This document shows, in pieces, positions 43,913-53,681 of a stretch of 64,000 bases of DNA. Made by a program: the position numbers and the translations under genes. The stretch covers positions 1 through 64,000 of the forward strand of contig NZ_JAKZFC010000004.1 in the NCBI RefSeq assembly GCF_022549215.1, in the 5' to 3' direction. Source of the stretch: Solibacillus palustris (GTDB lineage: Bacteria > Bacillota > Bacilli > Bacillales_A > Planococcaceae). The stretch's first letter is position 1, and each line of letters begins with the position of its first letter. The notes under the pieces are model-generated. The model ran no database searches and was not told the DNA's origin. It saw only the letters and a program-made list of their open reading frames with translations.

Positions 43913-44757
43913 TGCAAGTAATTTCAATCATGCAAGGCGTAAAACAAAAAAATAACCGCATTCAAATAAAATTAATGACAAAATCAAGCCTGGTCATGCG
44001 TATTGTACTTTGGTCATTTGCGGTCTTCACAATAATGGGACCTTTTTTATTAAATTATGGCACAGTCGATTGGGGAACAGCGGCATCATTAACACTAAAT
44101 AATTTAAAAATGATGTTCCTGCAGCCCGCGTTTAACCAAATAACATTTACAGGTACGCTCATTCAAATCTCTATTACATTAGCACTTGCGCTATTAGCGA
44201 CTGTTTTAGGGGCAATCATTGCATTTTTCTTAGCCATTTTTAGTGCGAAAAACTTAGCCCCCGCATGGCTATCTAATGTAATTATCGCGGGCAATTCATT
44301 TGTTCGTGCAGTGCCGACAGTTCTTTGGGTATTAATCTTTGCAATTGTTGCAGGATTAGGTGCCGTTGCTTGTGTTATCGGGATGATTTTTCATACAGTT
44401 GCCTATTTAACAAAAGCTTTTGCAGAATCATTTGAGGAATTAGATGAAGGAACAATCGAAGCGTTACGTGCATCGGGTGCCAATTGGTGGCATATTATTT
44501 TTGGCGCAGTAGTACCACAATCTTCTTCGTACATTGTATCATGGACGTTTTTACGCTTTGAATCAAATTATGGCGTAGCAGTAGCAATGGGAGCAGCAGC
44601 TGCTGCAGGTGGTATTGGTTTCGATCTATTTATGTCTTCAAGCTTCTACTATGACTTGCATGAGGTTGGAATGATTACTTACTGTGCATTAATTGTAGCG
44701 ATTATTTTGGAGCTCATTTCTATACGTATTAAAAAGAAGCTCATGGCACAAAATTGA
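43912..44757 (+). CDS. phnE: PhnE, phosphonate importer permease 2
   Basis: 281 aa, paralogous to the preceding permease: EAA-like loop GTIEALRASGANWWHIIFGA and six membrane segments, with an alanine/glycine-rich segment (AVAMGAAAAAGGIG). The two form a heterodimeric channel. Last gene of the phn operon, followed by the terminator at 44902. Confidence 0.93.
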   Translation: MQVISIMQGVKQKNNRIQIKLMTKSSLVMRIVLWSFAVFTIMGPFLLNYGTVDWGTAASLTLNNLKMMFLQPAFNQITFTGTLIQISITLALALLATVLGAIIAFFLAIFSAKNLAPAWLSNVIIAGNSFVRAVPTVLWVLIFAIVAGLGAVACVIGMIFHTVAYLTKAFAESFEELDEGTIEALRASGANWWHIIFGAVVPQSSSYIVSWTFLRFESNYGVAVAMGAAAAAGGIGFDLFMSSSFYYDLHEVGMITYCALIVAIILELISIRIKKKLMAQN

Positions 44758-44901
44758 TGAAATGCAGCATTGAATAGTGAAACTCTAGGCGCCAGGCATA
44801 GACACAATTTATTGGTATGAAACGAGTAATCCCATATCTATCATGGGTTTGCACGTTTTTGTATTGTGTGAGTACCGTGTACCGATAATAAATAAAAAAA
44901 C

Positions 44902-44934
44902 AAGGATTTGAGTACTTTTACTCAAATCCTTTTT
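44902..44934. terminator. Bidirectional terminator after the phn operon
   Basis: AAGGATTTGAG (44902-44912) pairs with CTCAAATCCTT (44921-44931). T run on the plus strand, A run on the other side. It ends both the phn operon and the convergent hydrolase gene. Confidence 0.85.
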
Positions 44935-45693
44935 CTAATAATAAATATTTAATGATTGTCCTGCTTCAAGATTATTGGAATTTAGTTGGTTCCATTGCTT
45001 AATGGAAGTGACCTTAACATGATGAGCTTCTGCAATTAGAGTTAGTGAATCGCCAGCTTCTACTTGTATCGTTTTTTTGCTTTGTATCGGATAATCGTAC
45101 TGCGCTAAGTCATATTGTGCAATGAGAGCGTTGAGTTTTTCATTGTATTTGGAATCTGTGGCGTAGGTGCCTGTTAAGAAGTGGGTCGCATCTTTATATG
45201 AAGCTGTGTTACTTTTGAATACGTTCATATAAAATTGTTTATTCCACGAGACGCCGTTTCGAAGTAAGTTCACATAATCTTTTAATGACTCTTCATAGGA
45301 AGTATACTTGCGGAAATCAGCTTGAATCGTTGTCATATTGCCTTCACCATCATCTTCTAACGTTTCAAGGACGACCGAATTGTTTTGATATTTTCCCTTG
45401 ATGCCAAATAAATTATAGTTTGGGGATGCAGCGAGTCCACTTTGTCCACTTTTACTCTCAAGAATGGCTTGCGCAATCATAACAGATGCATATAAATCAT
45501 TGTCAGCACCAAGCTTGCGAGCAGTTTCAGCAATTTCGCCTATAAATGCTTCAACAGTAGGGGTTTCCTCGATCTGTTGAGGAGTAGCTGTGTTCGTTGG
45601 CGTAAACAAAAAACGGTCGAGTCCGAAAACTAAGAGCCCAAGGATGGCACCAAGAAATAGGGTAGCTAGCAGAACTTTTCGAATGAATGCCAT
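44935..45693 (-). CDS. Membrane-anchored glucosaminidase (GH73) with LysM domain
   Basis: 252 aa. N-terminal membrane anchor (residues 5-25), linker, then a GH73 N-acetylglucosaminidase domain (about 50-195: ASVMIAQAILESKSGQSGLA with the catalytic Glu, NYNLFGIKGKY, SYEESLKDYVNLLRNG), and one C-terminal LysM (about 208-252: VEAGDSLTLIAEAHHV). It cuts peptidoglycan from the outer face of the membrane. The only possible start, ATG 45693, has no adjacent ribosome site; the AAAGGAGG is 36 nt upstream across a hairpin. Confidence 0.92.
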   Translation of the reverse strand: MAFIRKVLLATLFLGAILGLLVFGLDRFLFTPTNTATPQQIEETPTVEAFIGEIAETARKLGADNDLYASVMIAQAILESKSGQSGLAASPNYNLFGIKGKYQNNSVVLETLEDDGEGNMTTIQADFRKYTSYEESLKDYVNLLRNGVSWNKQFYMNVFKSNTASYKDATHFLTGTYATDSKYNEKLNALIAQYDLAQYDYPIQSKKTIQVEAGDSLTLIAEAHHVKVTSIKQWNQLNSNNLEAGQSLNIYY

Positions 45694-45704
45694 GCGAATT
45701 TACA

Positions 45705-45736
45705 GATGTTGAAAGCTTACAACATCTTCCTCCTTT
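45705..45736 (-). promoter_or_regulatory. Hairpin and two-codon upstream ORF in the glucosaminidase leader
   Basis: Minus strand: AAAGGAGG (45736-45729), then ATG-TTG-TAA (45725-45717). That tiny ORF sits inside a perfect stem GATGTTG/CAACATC. Folding the stem would bring the ribosome site to about 13 nt from the true ATG. Confidence 0.5.
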
Positions 45737-45961
45737 CTATTGTCATAAAATATTATTGTTATTAAGTAAAGTTTATCATTATTATAACGAAATTGAGTGT
45801 GAAATAGTTTCAAAGAATGGATTTTTAACCTAGACCTTTTCATCCGCAAAAAGGATCATTGGAAGCATTTGTTTTGATACGTTGATTGCTGTAACATAGT
45901 AATTTCAAAAGGTAAATTGTGTAGTAAAAAAGTTAGATCATACTAGGTGAGGTGTGGAAAT

Positions 45962-46384
45962 ATGTACGAGCTAAAAACGAAGGAAACGGATGAAAATGTA
46001 ATTGAATTTATTGAAAACGTTGAGAGCCCAAAAAAACGTGAAGATGCGTATAGATTGCTCCAATTATTTACGGAAGTGACAGGCTTTGAAGCGAAAATGT
46101 GGGGGCCGAGTATTATTGGATTCGGAGCATACCATTACGTTTATAAAACAGGTCATGAAGGGGACGCACCCCTTGTTGGTTTTTCACCACGTAAAGCAAA
46201 AATCAGTCTGTATTTTGCACCGGGTGATACGGCACGTGAAACGCTCCTTGCGAAATTTGGTAAGCATACGACTGGCAAAGCATGTGTCTACATTAATAAA
46301 GTTGACGATATTGATACAGATATTTTAAAAGAGTTAATCCATCAATCGATTCTGTTTTTACAAAGTCAGTATCCTGAAAAATAG
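45962..46384 (+). CDS. DUF1801-family protein
   Basis: About 140 aa from ATG 45962 (AGGTGAGGTG upstream). It matches the DUF1801/YdhG-like fold: FIENVESPKKREDAYRLLQL, KMWGPSIIGFGAYHYVYKTG, GFSPRKAKISLYF and a C-terminal KLVDDIDTDILKELIHQS-like segment. Usually a small cytoplasmic protein of unknown role. Monocistronic. The following 46385-46581 shows no further gene. Confidence 0.85.
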   Translation: MYELKTKETDENVIEFIENVESPKKREDAYRLLQLFTEVTGFEAKMWGPSIIGFGAYHYVYKTGHEGDAPLVGFSPRKAKISLYFAPGDTARETLLAKFGKHTTGKACVYINKVDDIDTDILKELIHQSILFLQSQYPEK

Positions 46385-46581
46385 CGGAACGGGTATTCAA
46401 ACGAACTTGACGTATCAATGTGACAACCGCTAACAACTTTGCATCGTGCGTCCCTAAATTCAAATCACCTTTGTAAATTTCAGCATTTAGCGACCAGTCG
46501 TGCACACAATTCTCTTGCAATTTATAAAATAGAGAATAAGGGAAACATTTATCTTTTTCGTATTAAAAAGAGGTGTTTAGT

Positions 46582-47307
46582 GTGCTATATGAGACGTTTC
46601 AATCATTAGAAAATGGCTTTCGATTATTTGATTGGTATCACCTCAGCTGGTTGATGTTAACGGTGCTTGTTATTTGTATTATGTATAATATTTATAGTAG
46701 TGCGGATTTAAAATTGAAAAGAAAAATAAGAATACGATGGGCGCTTGTAATTTTGTTGCTGGAGAGCATAAAAAATTTAGTATTAGTCTGGCAAGGAGAA
46801 TTTTGGTACGGTTCGTTACCACTACATCTTTGCGGGCTGGGCATTTTTATTGTATTGGCACATGCTTTTTTGAAAGGTCACCACCTAGATATGATTCTCT
46901 ATTTTTTGACGATGCCAGGTGCATTCATGTCACTCGTAACACCAGATTGGACGAATGTGTCAGCATTTAATTACTTGCATTTTCATAGTTTTTTATTTCA
47001 TGTATTATTATTTGCCTATCCTGTGACAATGCTATTATCAAAAGAATTAACGTTATCCATACGTAAAATGTGGCAGCCAATTTTATTCTTATGCGTGACC
47101 GTTCCAGTTATTTACGTCTTGAATGTGTTGTGGGAAACGAATTTTATGTTTATCAACCAAGCTGCGGAAGGGACACCATTGATGCTACTCGAGCAATATT
47201 TAGGGAGGCAGTATTATATCCTAGGCTTCATTGGTCTTGTAATGGTTTTTTGGCTCCTATTGCTTTTGCCAATAATAGTTTGTAATAGCTATAGGAGAAC
47301 CTATTAG
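46582..47307 (+). CDS. TIGR02206/YwaF-type integral membrane protein
   Basis: About 241 aa from GTG 46582, 6 nt after GAGGTG; the GTG at 46573 overlaps that site. Six membrane segments, with the family signature LRLFDWYHLSWL-like opening (FRLFDWYHLSWLML) and WYGSLPLHLCGLGIFIV. Function unknown. A terminator hairpin follows, convergent with the LLM gene. Confidence 0.87.
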   Translation: MLYETFQSLENGFRLFDWYHLSWLMLTVLVICIMYNIYSSADLKLKRKIRIRWALVILLLESIKNLVLVWQGEFWYGSLPLHLCGLGIFIVLAHAFLKGHHLDMILYFLTMPGAFMSLVTPDWTNVSAFNYLHFHSFLFHVLLFAYPVTMLLSKELTLSIRKMWQPILFLCVTVPVIYVLNVLWETNFMFINQAAEGTPLMLLEQYLGRQYYILGFIGLVMVFWLLLLLPIIVCNSYRRTY

Positions 47308-47331
47308 CAATTGAAAATATTGAACAAAGAA

Positions 47332-47368
47332 AGCAGCTAATAAATCGCTATTAGATTTATTAGCTGCT
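47332..47368. terminator. Bidirectional hairpin terminator
   Basis: 15-bp perfect arms AGCAGCTAATAAATC and GATTTATTAGCTGCT with a 7-nt loop, between convergent genes. Confidence 0.8.
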
Positions 47369-47398
47369 AAATATTTTGTGTAAAAATTTTTTTAAATC

Positions 47399-48454
47399 CT
47401 ATTTCCCCGTAAACTTCTTCACCGCAGGAATGATATCATTACCAATAATCTCAATGTTTTTCATTACTTTTTCTAATGGCACACCACCAAAGTCAATTTG
47501 TGCCATAAAGCGTTGCATGCCGTATAGCTCGTATTGATAGTGCAGCTTTTCAATAATTTGATTAGTTGAACCAACCATTAACGCATCTGTTACGGAAGTA
47601 GATGCCTCGAATTGTCCACGAGGGTAGCCTTGACCGCGAATCGCCTGCATACCACCATTTAAGTGTGGGTACATGCCTTCTAATGCTTCAGCTTCTGTTT
47701 CGGCTACATAGAATAAGCTCGTTGTTGCAATCGGTAGTTTTGATGCATCATGGCCACTGCGCGTTGCTGCTTCACGATATGCATCCACAGAAGGAGCGAA
47801 TGCCATAGCAGGACCACCTAATGTTGTTAGCATCATTGGAATACCCATATTGCCGGCTTTAATCGCGCTTTCCGGCGGACCACCAACTGCACGCCAAATA
47901 GGCAGAGACCCATTAAGTGGCTGAGGTAAAATATGTGCATTGTTTAAAGGTGCGCGGAAATTCCCGTTGTAATTGACGATTTCCTTGTCATTTAATTGCT
48001 TTAATAACGCTAATTTATCCTCAAAAATCTCCTCATAATCACGTAGGCTCACACCGAATAATTCATGTGCACCAACTCGTGAACCTCGTCCTGCAACGAT
48101 TTCTGCACGTCCATTTGATATTAAATCAAGTGTTGCAAAATCCTCATACACACGTACCGGATCGGCGACACTAAGAACCGTTGCCGAGCTTGCAAGTTTA
48201 ATTTTCGAAGTTGCCTGAGCAATTGCGCCAAGAACAACGGAATGGGCTTGCGTTGCGAAGTATTGCTGATGGCTTTCACCGACAGCAAATACATCTATGC
48301 CCGCTTGCTCTGCTAGTTTACTTGTTTCGATAATTTCATGGATACGCTCCTGTGTTGAAATGCGCGTGCCAGTTAAAGGATTCGGGATATGATCGCCTAA
48401 TGTGTAAAGACCAAATTCCAAGCCGTTTTTTTCATTAATTCGATAGTTTTCCAT
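47399..48454 (-). CDS. LLM-class flavin-dependent oxidoreductase
   Basis: About 351 aa. Luciferase-like monooxygenase fold: EFGLYTLGDHIPNP, ETSKLAEQAGIDVFAVGESHQ, LASSATVLSVADPVRVYEDFATLD, GRAEIVAGRGSRVGAHELFG. I chose ATG 48454, preceded by AAGGAG in the minus strand; the longer TTG start at 48475 places that site inside the gene. Third gene of an operon with a MarR regulator and a ring-cleaving dioxygenase, so redox handling of quinone or aromatic compounds is likely. Confidence 0.92.
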   Translation of the reverse strand: MENYRINEKNGLEFGLYTLGDHIPNPLTGTRISTQERIHEIIETSKLAEQAGIDVFAVGESHQQYFATQAHSVVLGAIAQATSKIKLASSATVLSVADPVRVYEDFATLDLISNGRAEIVAGRGSRVGAHELFGVSLRDYEEIFEDKLALLKQLNDKEIVNYNGNFRAPLNNAHILPQPLNGSLPIWRAVGGPPESAIKAGNMGIPMMLTTLGGPAMAFAPSVDAYREAATRSGHDASKLPIATTSLFYVAETEAEALEGMYPHLNGGMQAIRGQGYPRGQFEASTSVTDALMVGSTNQIIEKLHYQYELYGMQRFMAQIDFGGVPLEKVMKNIEIIGNDIIPAVKKFTGK

Positions 48455-48467
48455 TTGGAAACACTCC

Positions 48468-49406
48468 TTATTCAATCGGTTTTAATTTTGCTGTAATTTC
48501 TGCTCGTTTTGGCTCTAAAAAGTCTGGCAAATCTAGCTGTTCGCCTAACGTTTCGATGTTCCCATCTATTAAAAATCCTGGGCCGTCTGTCGCAATTTCA
48601 AATAAAATGCCGTTCGATTCACGGAAGTATAAGCTCTTGAAGTAGAAACGATCAACAATACCAGAGCTCATAAAGCCGCGTTTTTTCACCTGTTCGTTCC
48701 AATAAATCAATTCTTCCTCGTTTTTTACGCGAATTGCTAAATGGTGAATGCTTCCTCGGCCAGGTTTTTCAGAGATGCCATCTTGCTCAATAATATAAAT
48801 TTCGCCGAATAATTCATTATCAATCGATTGCATAAGCGTAGTTGTAGCTGTTTCCGTTGCTACGCTATAGCCAAAAATTTCACTTAATGTGGCTTTCAAT
48901 TTGTGCATATTTTTAACAGTTATTTCTACTGTACCCATCCCTTGAATTTGGTGCTCAGTTGGAACAGGGGAGCCTTCATATGTTTCCCAATGCGCAACCT
49001 TCGTGTTTGGTGAAGCAATAAGTGCCATACGTAATCCTTCAGAATCCTCAAAAAGGAGAGCAGGTCGACCAGCATACATTGTGATTTCACTCTGTTCAAC
49101 ACCAAAAGAAGTCAGGCGTTGTTGCCAATAAACTAAACTTTCTTCACTCGGTACGATCAAGCCGATTTTCGTAATAGCATTCGTCCCACGGTGTGTACGA
49201 CCAACTAATGGAATTTCAAAAAAGGATAGCTCTGTGCCAGGGCTGCCAGTTTTATCACCGTAAAATAAGTGATACATAGATGTGTCGTCTTGGTTCACTG
49301 TCAGCTTCACTCTACGTAATCCTAAAACTTCGCGGTAGTAGTGATTATTTGATTTTGCATTTTTTGTAATCATTGAAATGTGATGATGTCCTGGAATTGT
49401 GTACAT
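48468..49406 (-). CDS. VOC-family ring-cleaving dioxygenase (MhqO/MhqA-like)
   Basis: 312 aa, two vicinal-oxygen-chelate repeats. First repeat begins PGHHHISMITKNAKSNNHYY with VNQDDTSMYHLFYGD. The second has SIHHLAIRVKNEEELIYWNE and SNGILFEIATDGPGF with the Glu ligand. Matches the hydroquinone-linked dioxygenases MhqO/MhqA of Bacillus. It starts 12 nt after the MarR gene and runs to within 13 nt of the LLM gene, so one operon. Confidence 0.9.
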   Translation of the reverse strand: MYTIPGHHHISMITKNAKSNNHYYREVLGLRRVKLTVNQDDTSMYHLFYGDKTGSPGTELSFFEIPLVGRTHRGTNAITKIGLIVPSEESLVYWQQRLTSFGVEQSEITMYAGRPALLFEDSEGLRMALIASPNTKVAHWETYEGSPVPTEHQIQGMGTVEITVKNMHKLKATLSEIFGYSVATETATTTLMQSIDNELFGEIYIIEQDGISEKPGRGSIHHLAIRVKNEEELIYWNEQVKKRGFMSSGIVDRFYFKSLYFRESNGILFEIATDGPGFLIDGNIETLGEQLDLPDFLEPKRAEITAKLKPIE

Positions 49407-49418
49407 ATAAAAATCCTC

Positions 49419-49847
49419 CTAATGTTTTTGACTGTTTTTTTCAACGCGTGATACTAAATCATATAACTGTTTCTGTTGATCTCTTGTTAATACATCATCA
49501 AAAAACGATGATTGAAATTGAATTTGTGCATCCAATGCGTTTGTTAATAATAGTTTTCCTTTTTCGGTTAGCGCAATATGTTTTGTTTTCCATTGCTGTG
49601 TTCGTGTAATAAGCTCATCCTGCTCAAGACGTGTCAGCATACGGGAAATACCACCTTCTGTAACCGTTACTTTTTTTGCAAGCTCACTTTGGGTAATCGG
49701 CTGGGCAATTGAAATTTGGAGCAGCACATCAAATTGTGCGGTCGTCAAATCGTATTGTTTTAAAAATTCGTTTGATAATAAATTGCTTTGGTGTGTAAAC
49801 CGCATCATTCGTAACCAAATGAGTGTGCCGAGCGTATTATTTTTCAA
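49419..49847 (-). CDS. MarR-family regulator (MhqR-like)
   Basis: About 143 aa, TTG start at 49847 with AAAGGACG about 9 nt upstream; ATG 49871 is an alternative. Winged helix: [41 protein letters not shown]. In Bacillus, MhqR represses mhqNOP/mhqED under quinone stress. The operon here, regulator-dioxygenase-LLM oxidoreductase, fits the same role. Confidence 0.9.
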   Translation of the reverse strand: MKNNTLGTLIWLRMMRFTHQSNLLSNEFLKQYDLTTAQFDVLLQISIAQPITQSELAKKVTVTEGGISRMLTRLEQDELITRTQQWKTKHIALTEKGKLLLTNALDAQIQFQSSFFDDVLTRDQQKQLYDLVSRVEKNSQKH

Positions 49848-49983
49848 TGTTCCACGTCCTTTCTTAATCATCACTTTACTACTCAAGTGATAACAAGTCA
49901 ACGAAAATATCTTGAAATCAAAATAAATTTCATTTGTAACTTATTGGATGGTCAAACGTCAAATGCAAAAAGGGGATGAAACG

Positions 49984-51105
49984 ATGAAAAAATGGTTGCT
50001 TCTGTTAGGTATTATGCTTTTAGTAGCATGCTCGGATAAGGAACCAATAAATGAAATTAAGCGCGTGCAATTAGAAAAAGTAAATACACCCGAGGAAATT
50101 CAAGTTTTTGAACAGCCCGAGCTTGCGTTCATTTCAGAACAATTACAAAAAGTGAAATGGCAACCAAACGTGAAAGCAGAGATGGCACGAATAGAAGATA
50201 TACAATTACAATTATTTATTGAACGCGAGCCAAACATGCCAGAATATATCATTACCTACCGCATCTGGATTGAAAAAAATCAGTCCTTGACAATCATTAG
50301 TTCGGATGAAAAAGAAGGTTACGGACGACTAGATTCCAAAAAAGCCAAGCCCCTTGTGAAATTTTTATTTGAGAAAATGGATTCACTAAAACCGGTCATA
50401 GACAAGCATGGGCAAATCGAAAACGGTGAGGTGTTTGAGCAATTTGTACAGCAAGTAAACAACAAAAAGCCAGCAAGTGTAAATATTACACATTACACGA
50501 TTGAAGGCGACCCGATTTACTACCGTACCGATTACGATGGCACAAAATTTCATTTAGAAATCGATAAGCGTGAAGATAAGTTCGGAAATGGTGGGTTTGA
50601 ATATTACAGCTGTGAAGTGTTGACTGATGTTCATAATGGAGAATTGTTAGAATATTACTTATCGCAATGTGAGGATACGGAGGCAAAACTTCATTTACTT
50701 GTAATGCCATTTAATACTGACAACGAACAATTTACAAAATCTCATCTTCCTGAAATGTCACTTACAATCGGTGAACGGGCTCTCGCTGTTCAAAAGGGAG
50801 CGTATTCTTGGACATTGCCAACAAATAATCATGTAGAAATGATGACTATAAGTGTAGACCATGCCGCACCCAATCAAATGGTCAACATGGCTAACGGAGT
50901 GAAGGTGGATAAATTCGCTTCCCGAAACATCCAATTTGAAGTAGAGCCGAGCCGTGTGGAATACCGTGTGTGGAATGATGAAAAAATGCTGGGCACATAC
51001 CCATCACTAAAAGACATTGATACATCCGAGCCGTTTATTTTAGAGGTTTTTGCGTATTGGTGCGAAAACTACGCAAGCTATGTAACCGCAATGCAATTTG
51101 AATAG
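49984..51105 (+). CDS. Putative lipoprotein, unknown function
   Basis: About 374 aa from ATG 49984 (AAAGGGGATG upstream). Lipoprotein signal KKWLLLLGIMLLVACSDKEP with the lipidated Cys. The mature part is mixed alpha/beta with many charged residues and no domain that I recognise. Extracellular, membrane-tethered. Divergent from the MarR operon. Confidence 0.8.
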   Translation: MKKWLLLLGIMLLVACSDKEPINEIKRVQLEKVNTPEEIQVFEQPELAFISEQLQKVKWQPNVKAEMARIEDIQLQLFIEREPNMPEYIITYRIWIEKNQSLTIISSDEKEGYGRLDSKKAKPLVKFLFEKMDSLKPVIDKHGQIENGEVFEQFVQQVNNKKPASVNITHYTIEGDPIYYRTDYDGTKFHLEIDKREDKFGNGGFEYYSCEVLTDVHNGELLEYYLSQCEDTEAKLHLLVMPFNTDNEQFTKSHLPEMSLTIGERALAVQKGAYSWTLPTNNHVEMMTISVDHAAPNQMVNMANGVKVDKFASRNIQFEVEPSRVEYRVWNDEKMLGTYPSLKDIDTSEPFILEVFAYWCENYASYVTAMQFE

Positions 51106-51107
51106 TG

Positions 51108-51147
51108 AAAGGGTGTCTTTGTAATTGTTCAAGGACACCTTTTTTAT
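51108..51147 (+). terminator. Terminator after the lipoprotein gene
   Basis: AAAGGGTGTC and GGACACCTTTT pair, followed by a T run. Confidence 0.75.
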
Positions 51148-51182
51148 TTAAAAGCTATTCATATTTTTTCCAGTACATAAAC

Positions 51183-51220
51183 AAAGGCCAATCAATCCAA
51201 AGCAGGATTCATTGACCTTT
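51183..51220 (-). terminator. Hairpin after metC
   Basis: AAAGGCCAATCAATCC pairs imperfectly with GGATTCATTGACCTTT; on the minus strand it ends in TTTGTTT. Confidence 0.5.
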
Positions 51221-51232
51221 GATTAATGTATG

Positions 51233-52402
51233 TTATTTAACTGCCACATTACTAGCGACAGCTAGTGCTTGTGCAAAATCTTCGAGTAAATCATCTTCGT
51301 TTTCTAAGCCAACTGAAAAGCGAAGTAAACCGTCTGTAATACCACGTTTTGCCCGTTCTTCTGGTTCCATTGCTGCGTGACTCATTTTTGCAGGGTACGA
51401 TAAGATCGATTCCACACCGCCAAGACTTACCGCGAATACTGGGATTTGCATCGCATCAACAAAAGCTTTCGCGACCGCATAGCTCGGTAAACTAAATGAT
51501 AAAACGGCACCAGTTGAAGTGGATTGACCATTGTGAATAGCAGCACCCGGATGTGATGCTAACCCTGGATAATACACCTTTTCAACAAGTGGCTGCTGCT
51601 CTAAAAATTCAGCAATACGTCCGGCAACGCGTGTTTGTTCGTTGAAGCGCACCGCCGTTGTTTTCATGTTTTGAATTAATGTAAAACTATCTTGCACACC
51701 TAATACTGAACCAAATGAGTTTTGAATGAAGTAAATTTGATTGCCTAACTCCCCATCCTTCGTAACAACTAAGCCCGCTAAAATATCCGAATGCCCTGAT
51801 AAAAACTTCGTAGCCGAGTGTATTACAACATCGACCCCTAAATCAAGTGGACGCTGGTGAAGTGGTGTCATAAAGGTATTATCTAAAAACGTCATAGCAC
51901 CGTGTTGTTTAGCAATGTCAACAACAGCGCGAATATCGATAATACCTAGTGTAGGGTTAGAAGGGGTTTCCATATAAATGAGCTTTGTTTCGGGCGTTAC
52001 TGCAGCTTTTACCGCTTCGACATCAGTAAAATCTACAAATGTGTGTGTAATGCCGTAGCGAGGTAATACTTTTGTGACGAAGCGATAGGTACCGCCGTAA
52101 ACATCTTCTGTAATCACAATATGATCACCTGCAGATAATATCATAAAGCATGCTGATACAGCCGCCATTCCAGTAGAAAATGCAAAGCCACGATTTCCGC
52201 CTTCTAGTTCGGCAATGGCCATTTCAAGTGCTGCACGTGTTGGATTACCTGAACGTGCGTAATCATATTCACCAAATTCATCGATCGATTCTTGATGGAA
52301 AGTCGAGCTTAAATAAACAGGAACATTCACTGCACCTTTTTTATCGACATAGCCTTCACGAATTGCCCCATGTATTAGCGCCGTTTCAAGACGTTTACTC
52401 AT
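51233..52402 (-). CDS. metC: Cystathionine beta-lyase / trans-sulfuration PLP enzyme
   Basis: 389 aa, Cys/Met-metabolism PLP family. PLP lysine in SATKFLSGHSDILAGL; also STGMAAVSACFMIL, TEDVYGGTYRF, YMETPSNPTLGIID, SLGGVESILSYPAKMSHA. It overlaps the upstream metI gene by 4 nt, the B. subtilis metI-metC order, so it should split cystathionine to homocysteine. A gamma-lyase/synthase activity cannot be excluded from sequence. Confidence 0.88.
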   Translation of the reverse strand: MSKRLETALIHGAIREGYVDKKGAVNVPVYLSSTFHQESIDEFGEYDYARSGNPTRAALEMAIAELEGGNRGFAFSTGMAAVSACFMILSAGDHIVITEDVYGGTYRFVTKVLPRYGITHTFVDFTDVEAVKAAVTPETKLIYMETPSNPTLGIIDIRAVVDIAKQHGAMTFLDNTFMTPLHQRPLDLGVDVVIHSATKFLSGHSDILAGLVVTKDGELGNQIYFIQNSFGSVLGVQDSFTLIQNMKTTAVRFNEQTRVAGRIAEFLEQQPLVEKVYYPGLASHPGAAIHNGQSTSTGAVLSFSLPSYAVAKAFVDAMQIPVFAVSLGGVESILSYPAKMSHAAMEPEERAKRGITDGLLRFSVGLENEDDLLEDFAQALAVASNVAVK

Positions 52403-53514
52403 GCAAATTCACCTCGTAATTTGTCGAATACTTGCTGTAAATCGGCAATTAAATCTTCCGCTTCTTCAATACCAACAGAGAAGCGTAGTAAACGGTCACA
52501 AACACCACGTGCTACACGCTCCTCATATGGCATATCCGCATGTGTTTGCGTTGCTGGGTATGTAATAAAGCTTTCGACACCGCCTAAGCTTTCTGCGAAT
52601 GTAATTAGGTTTACTCCCTTTAAGAAAGGATTAATCATTGCCGCATCTTTCACTCGGAATGACAGCATGCCACCTTTACCTGTGTATAAAACGTCTGTAA
52701 CAAGTGCTTCATTGTTTAAAAATGCCGCTACTTTTTTCGCGTTGGCATCATGTTGCTTTAATCGTAAGTGCAGCGTTTTTAACCCGCGAATTAATAACCA
52801 AGAATCCATTGGCGCTAACACCATACCAATCCCATTGTGGAAGAATGCTAATTTTTCACATAGTGCTTCCCCTTTGGCAACAACTAATCCTGCTAATACA
52901 TCATTGTGTCCACCAATATATTTAGTAGCACTATGTAGCACAATATCAGCACCTAGCTCAATAGGACGTTGGAAGTATGGTGTGTAAAATGTATTATCTA
53001 CGATTAAAAGTAGGTTGTGCTTTTTTGCAAGCGTTGCATACACCATTAAATCAATTTCCTGCATTAACGGGTTCGTTGGTGTTTCGATGAATAGTGCTTT
53101 TGTGTTTTCCGTAATTAAACTTTCAACTTCTTCGACATTCGTAAAAGTATTATAAACTGGCTTAATGTTATAGTTTTCTGCAAACGTTTTAAACAAACGA
53201 TAAGTCCCGCCATATAAGTCTTCAGGAACGATTAATTCGTCATTTGGCTTGAATAACGACATGACAAGCTGGACAGCTGCCATACCAGAGCTACAGGCAA
53301 AACCTTGGTCGCCGCTTTCTAAATCTGCGATGCCTTGTTCTAAAATGGTACGTGTTGGGTTTTTCGTACGTGTATAGTCAAATCCTGTAGATTCACCAAT
53401 ACCCTCGTGCTTATAGGCAGTAGACATATAAATAGGGGGATTGACTGCACCTGTTTTTGCATCTGATAAATTTCCAAGTTGGACAAGCTTTGTTTCGATA
53501 GAGCGTTGTGACAT
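52399..53514 (-). CDS. metI: Cystathionine gamma-synthase / O-acetylhomoserine sulfhydrylase
   Basis: 371 aa, very like B. subtilis MetI: KLVQLGNLSDAKTGAVNPPI, GFDYTRTKNPTRTILEQ, SSGMAAVQLVMSLF, PLP lysine in SATKYIGGHNDVLAGL. Joins acyl-homoserine with cysteine or sulfide. First gene of the metIC operon. The 200-nt leader (53515-53710, minus strand) shows no S-box (SAM riboswitch) that I can recognise, unlike B. subtilis. Confidence 0.9.
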   Translation of the reverse strand: MSQRSIETKLVQLGNLSDAKTGAVNPPIYMSTAYKHEGIGESTGFDYTRTKNPTRTILEQGIADLESGDQGFACSSGMAAVQLVMSLFKPNDELIVPEDLYGGTYRLFKTFAENYNIKPVYNTFTNVEEVESLITENTKALFIETPTNPLMQEIDLMVYATLAKKHNLLLIVDNTFYTPYFQRPIELGADIVLHSATKYIGGHNDVLAGLVVAKGEALCEKLAFFHNGIGMVLAPMDSWLLIRGLKTLHLRLKQHDANAKKVAAFLNNEALVTDVLYTGKGGMLSFRVKDAAMINPFLKGVNLITFAESLGGVESFITYPATQTHADMPYEERVARGVCDRLLRFSVGIEEAEDLIADLQQVFDKLRGEFA

Positions 53515-53681
53515 GAAAACACTTCCTTAGAATATACTTATAATTTCGAATGAATCGATTATTACATCAATTTAACAAAAAACACTGTATGAAACAATAG
53601 TCTACGATAGGAATTCAGAAAAAGTTGTGGAAAAGTAAAGCAGTTGGGAATAGCGCGCTAGTAAGATAGGGAAATAAAAAC

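Noticed and set aside
46293-46520. 75-codon minus-strand frame after the DUF1801 gene
   Set aside because: Overlaps the end of a supported gene, no ribosome site, no protein-like motifs.
52421-52987. 188-codon open frame on the plus strand across metI
   Set aside because: Antisense shadow of a well-matched PLP enzyme; Ser/Thr/Cys-rich composition typical of a reverse frame, no ribosome site.
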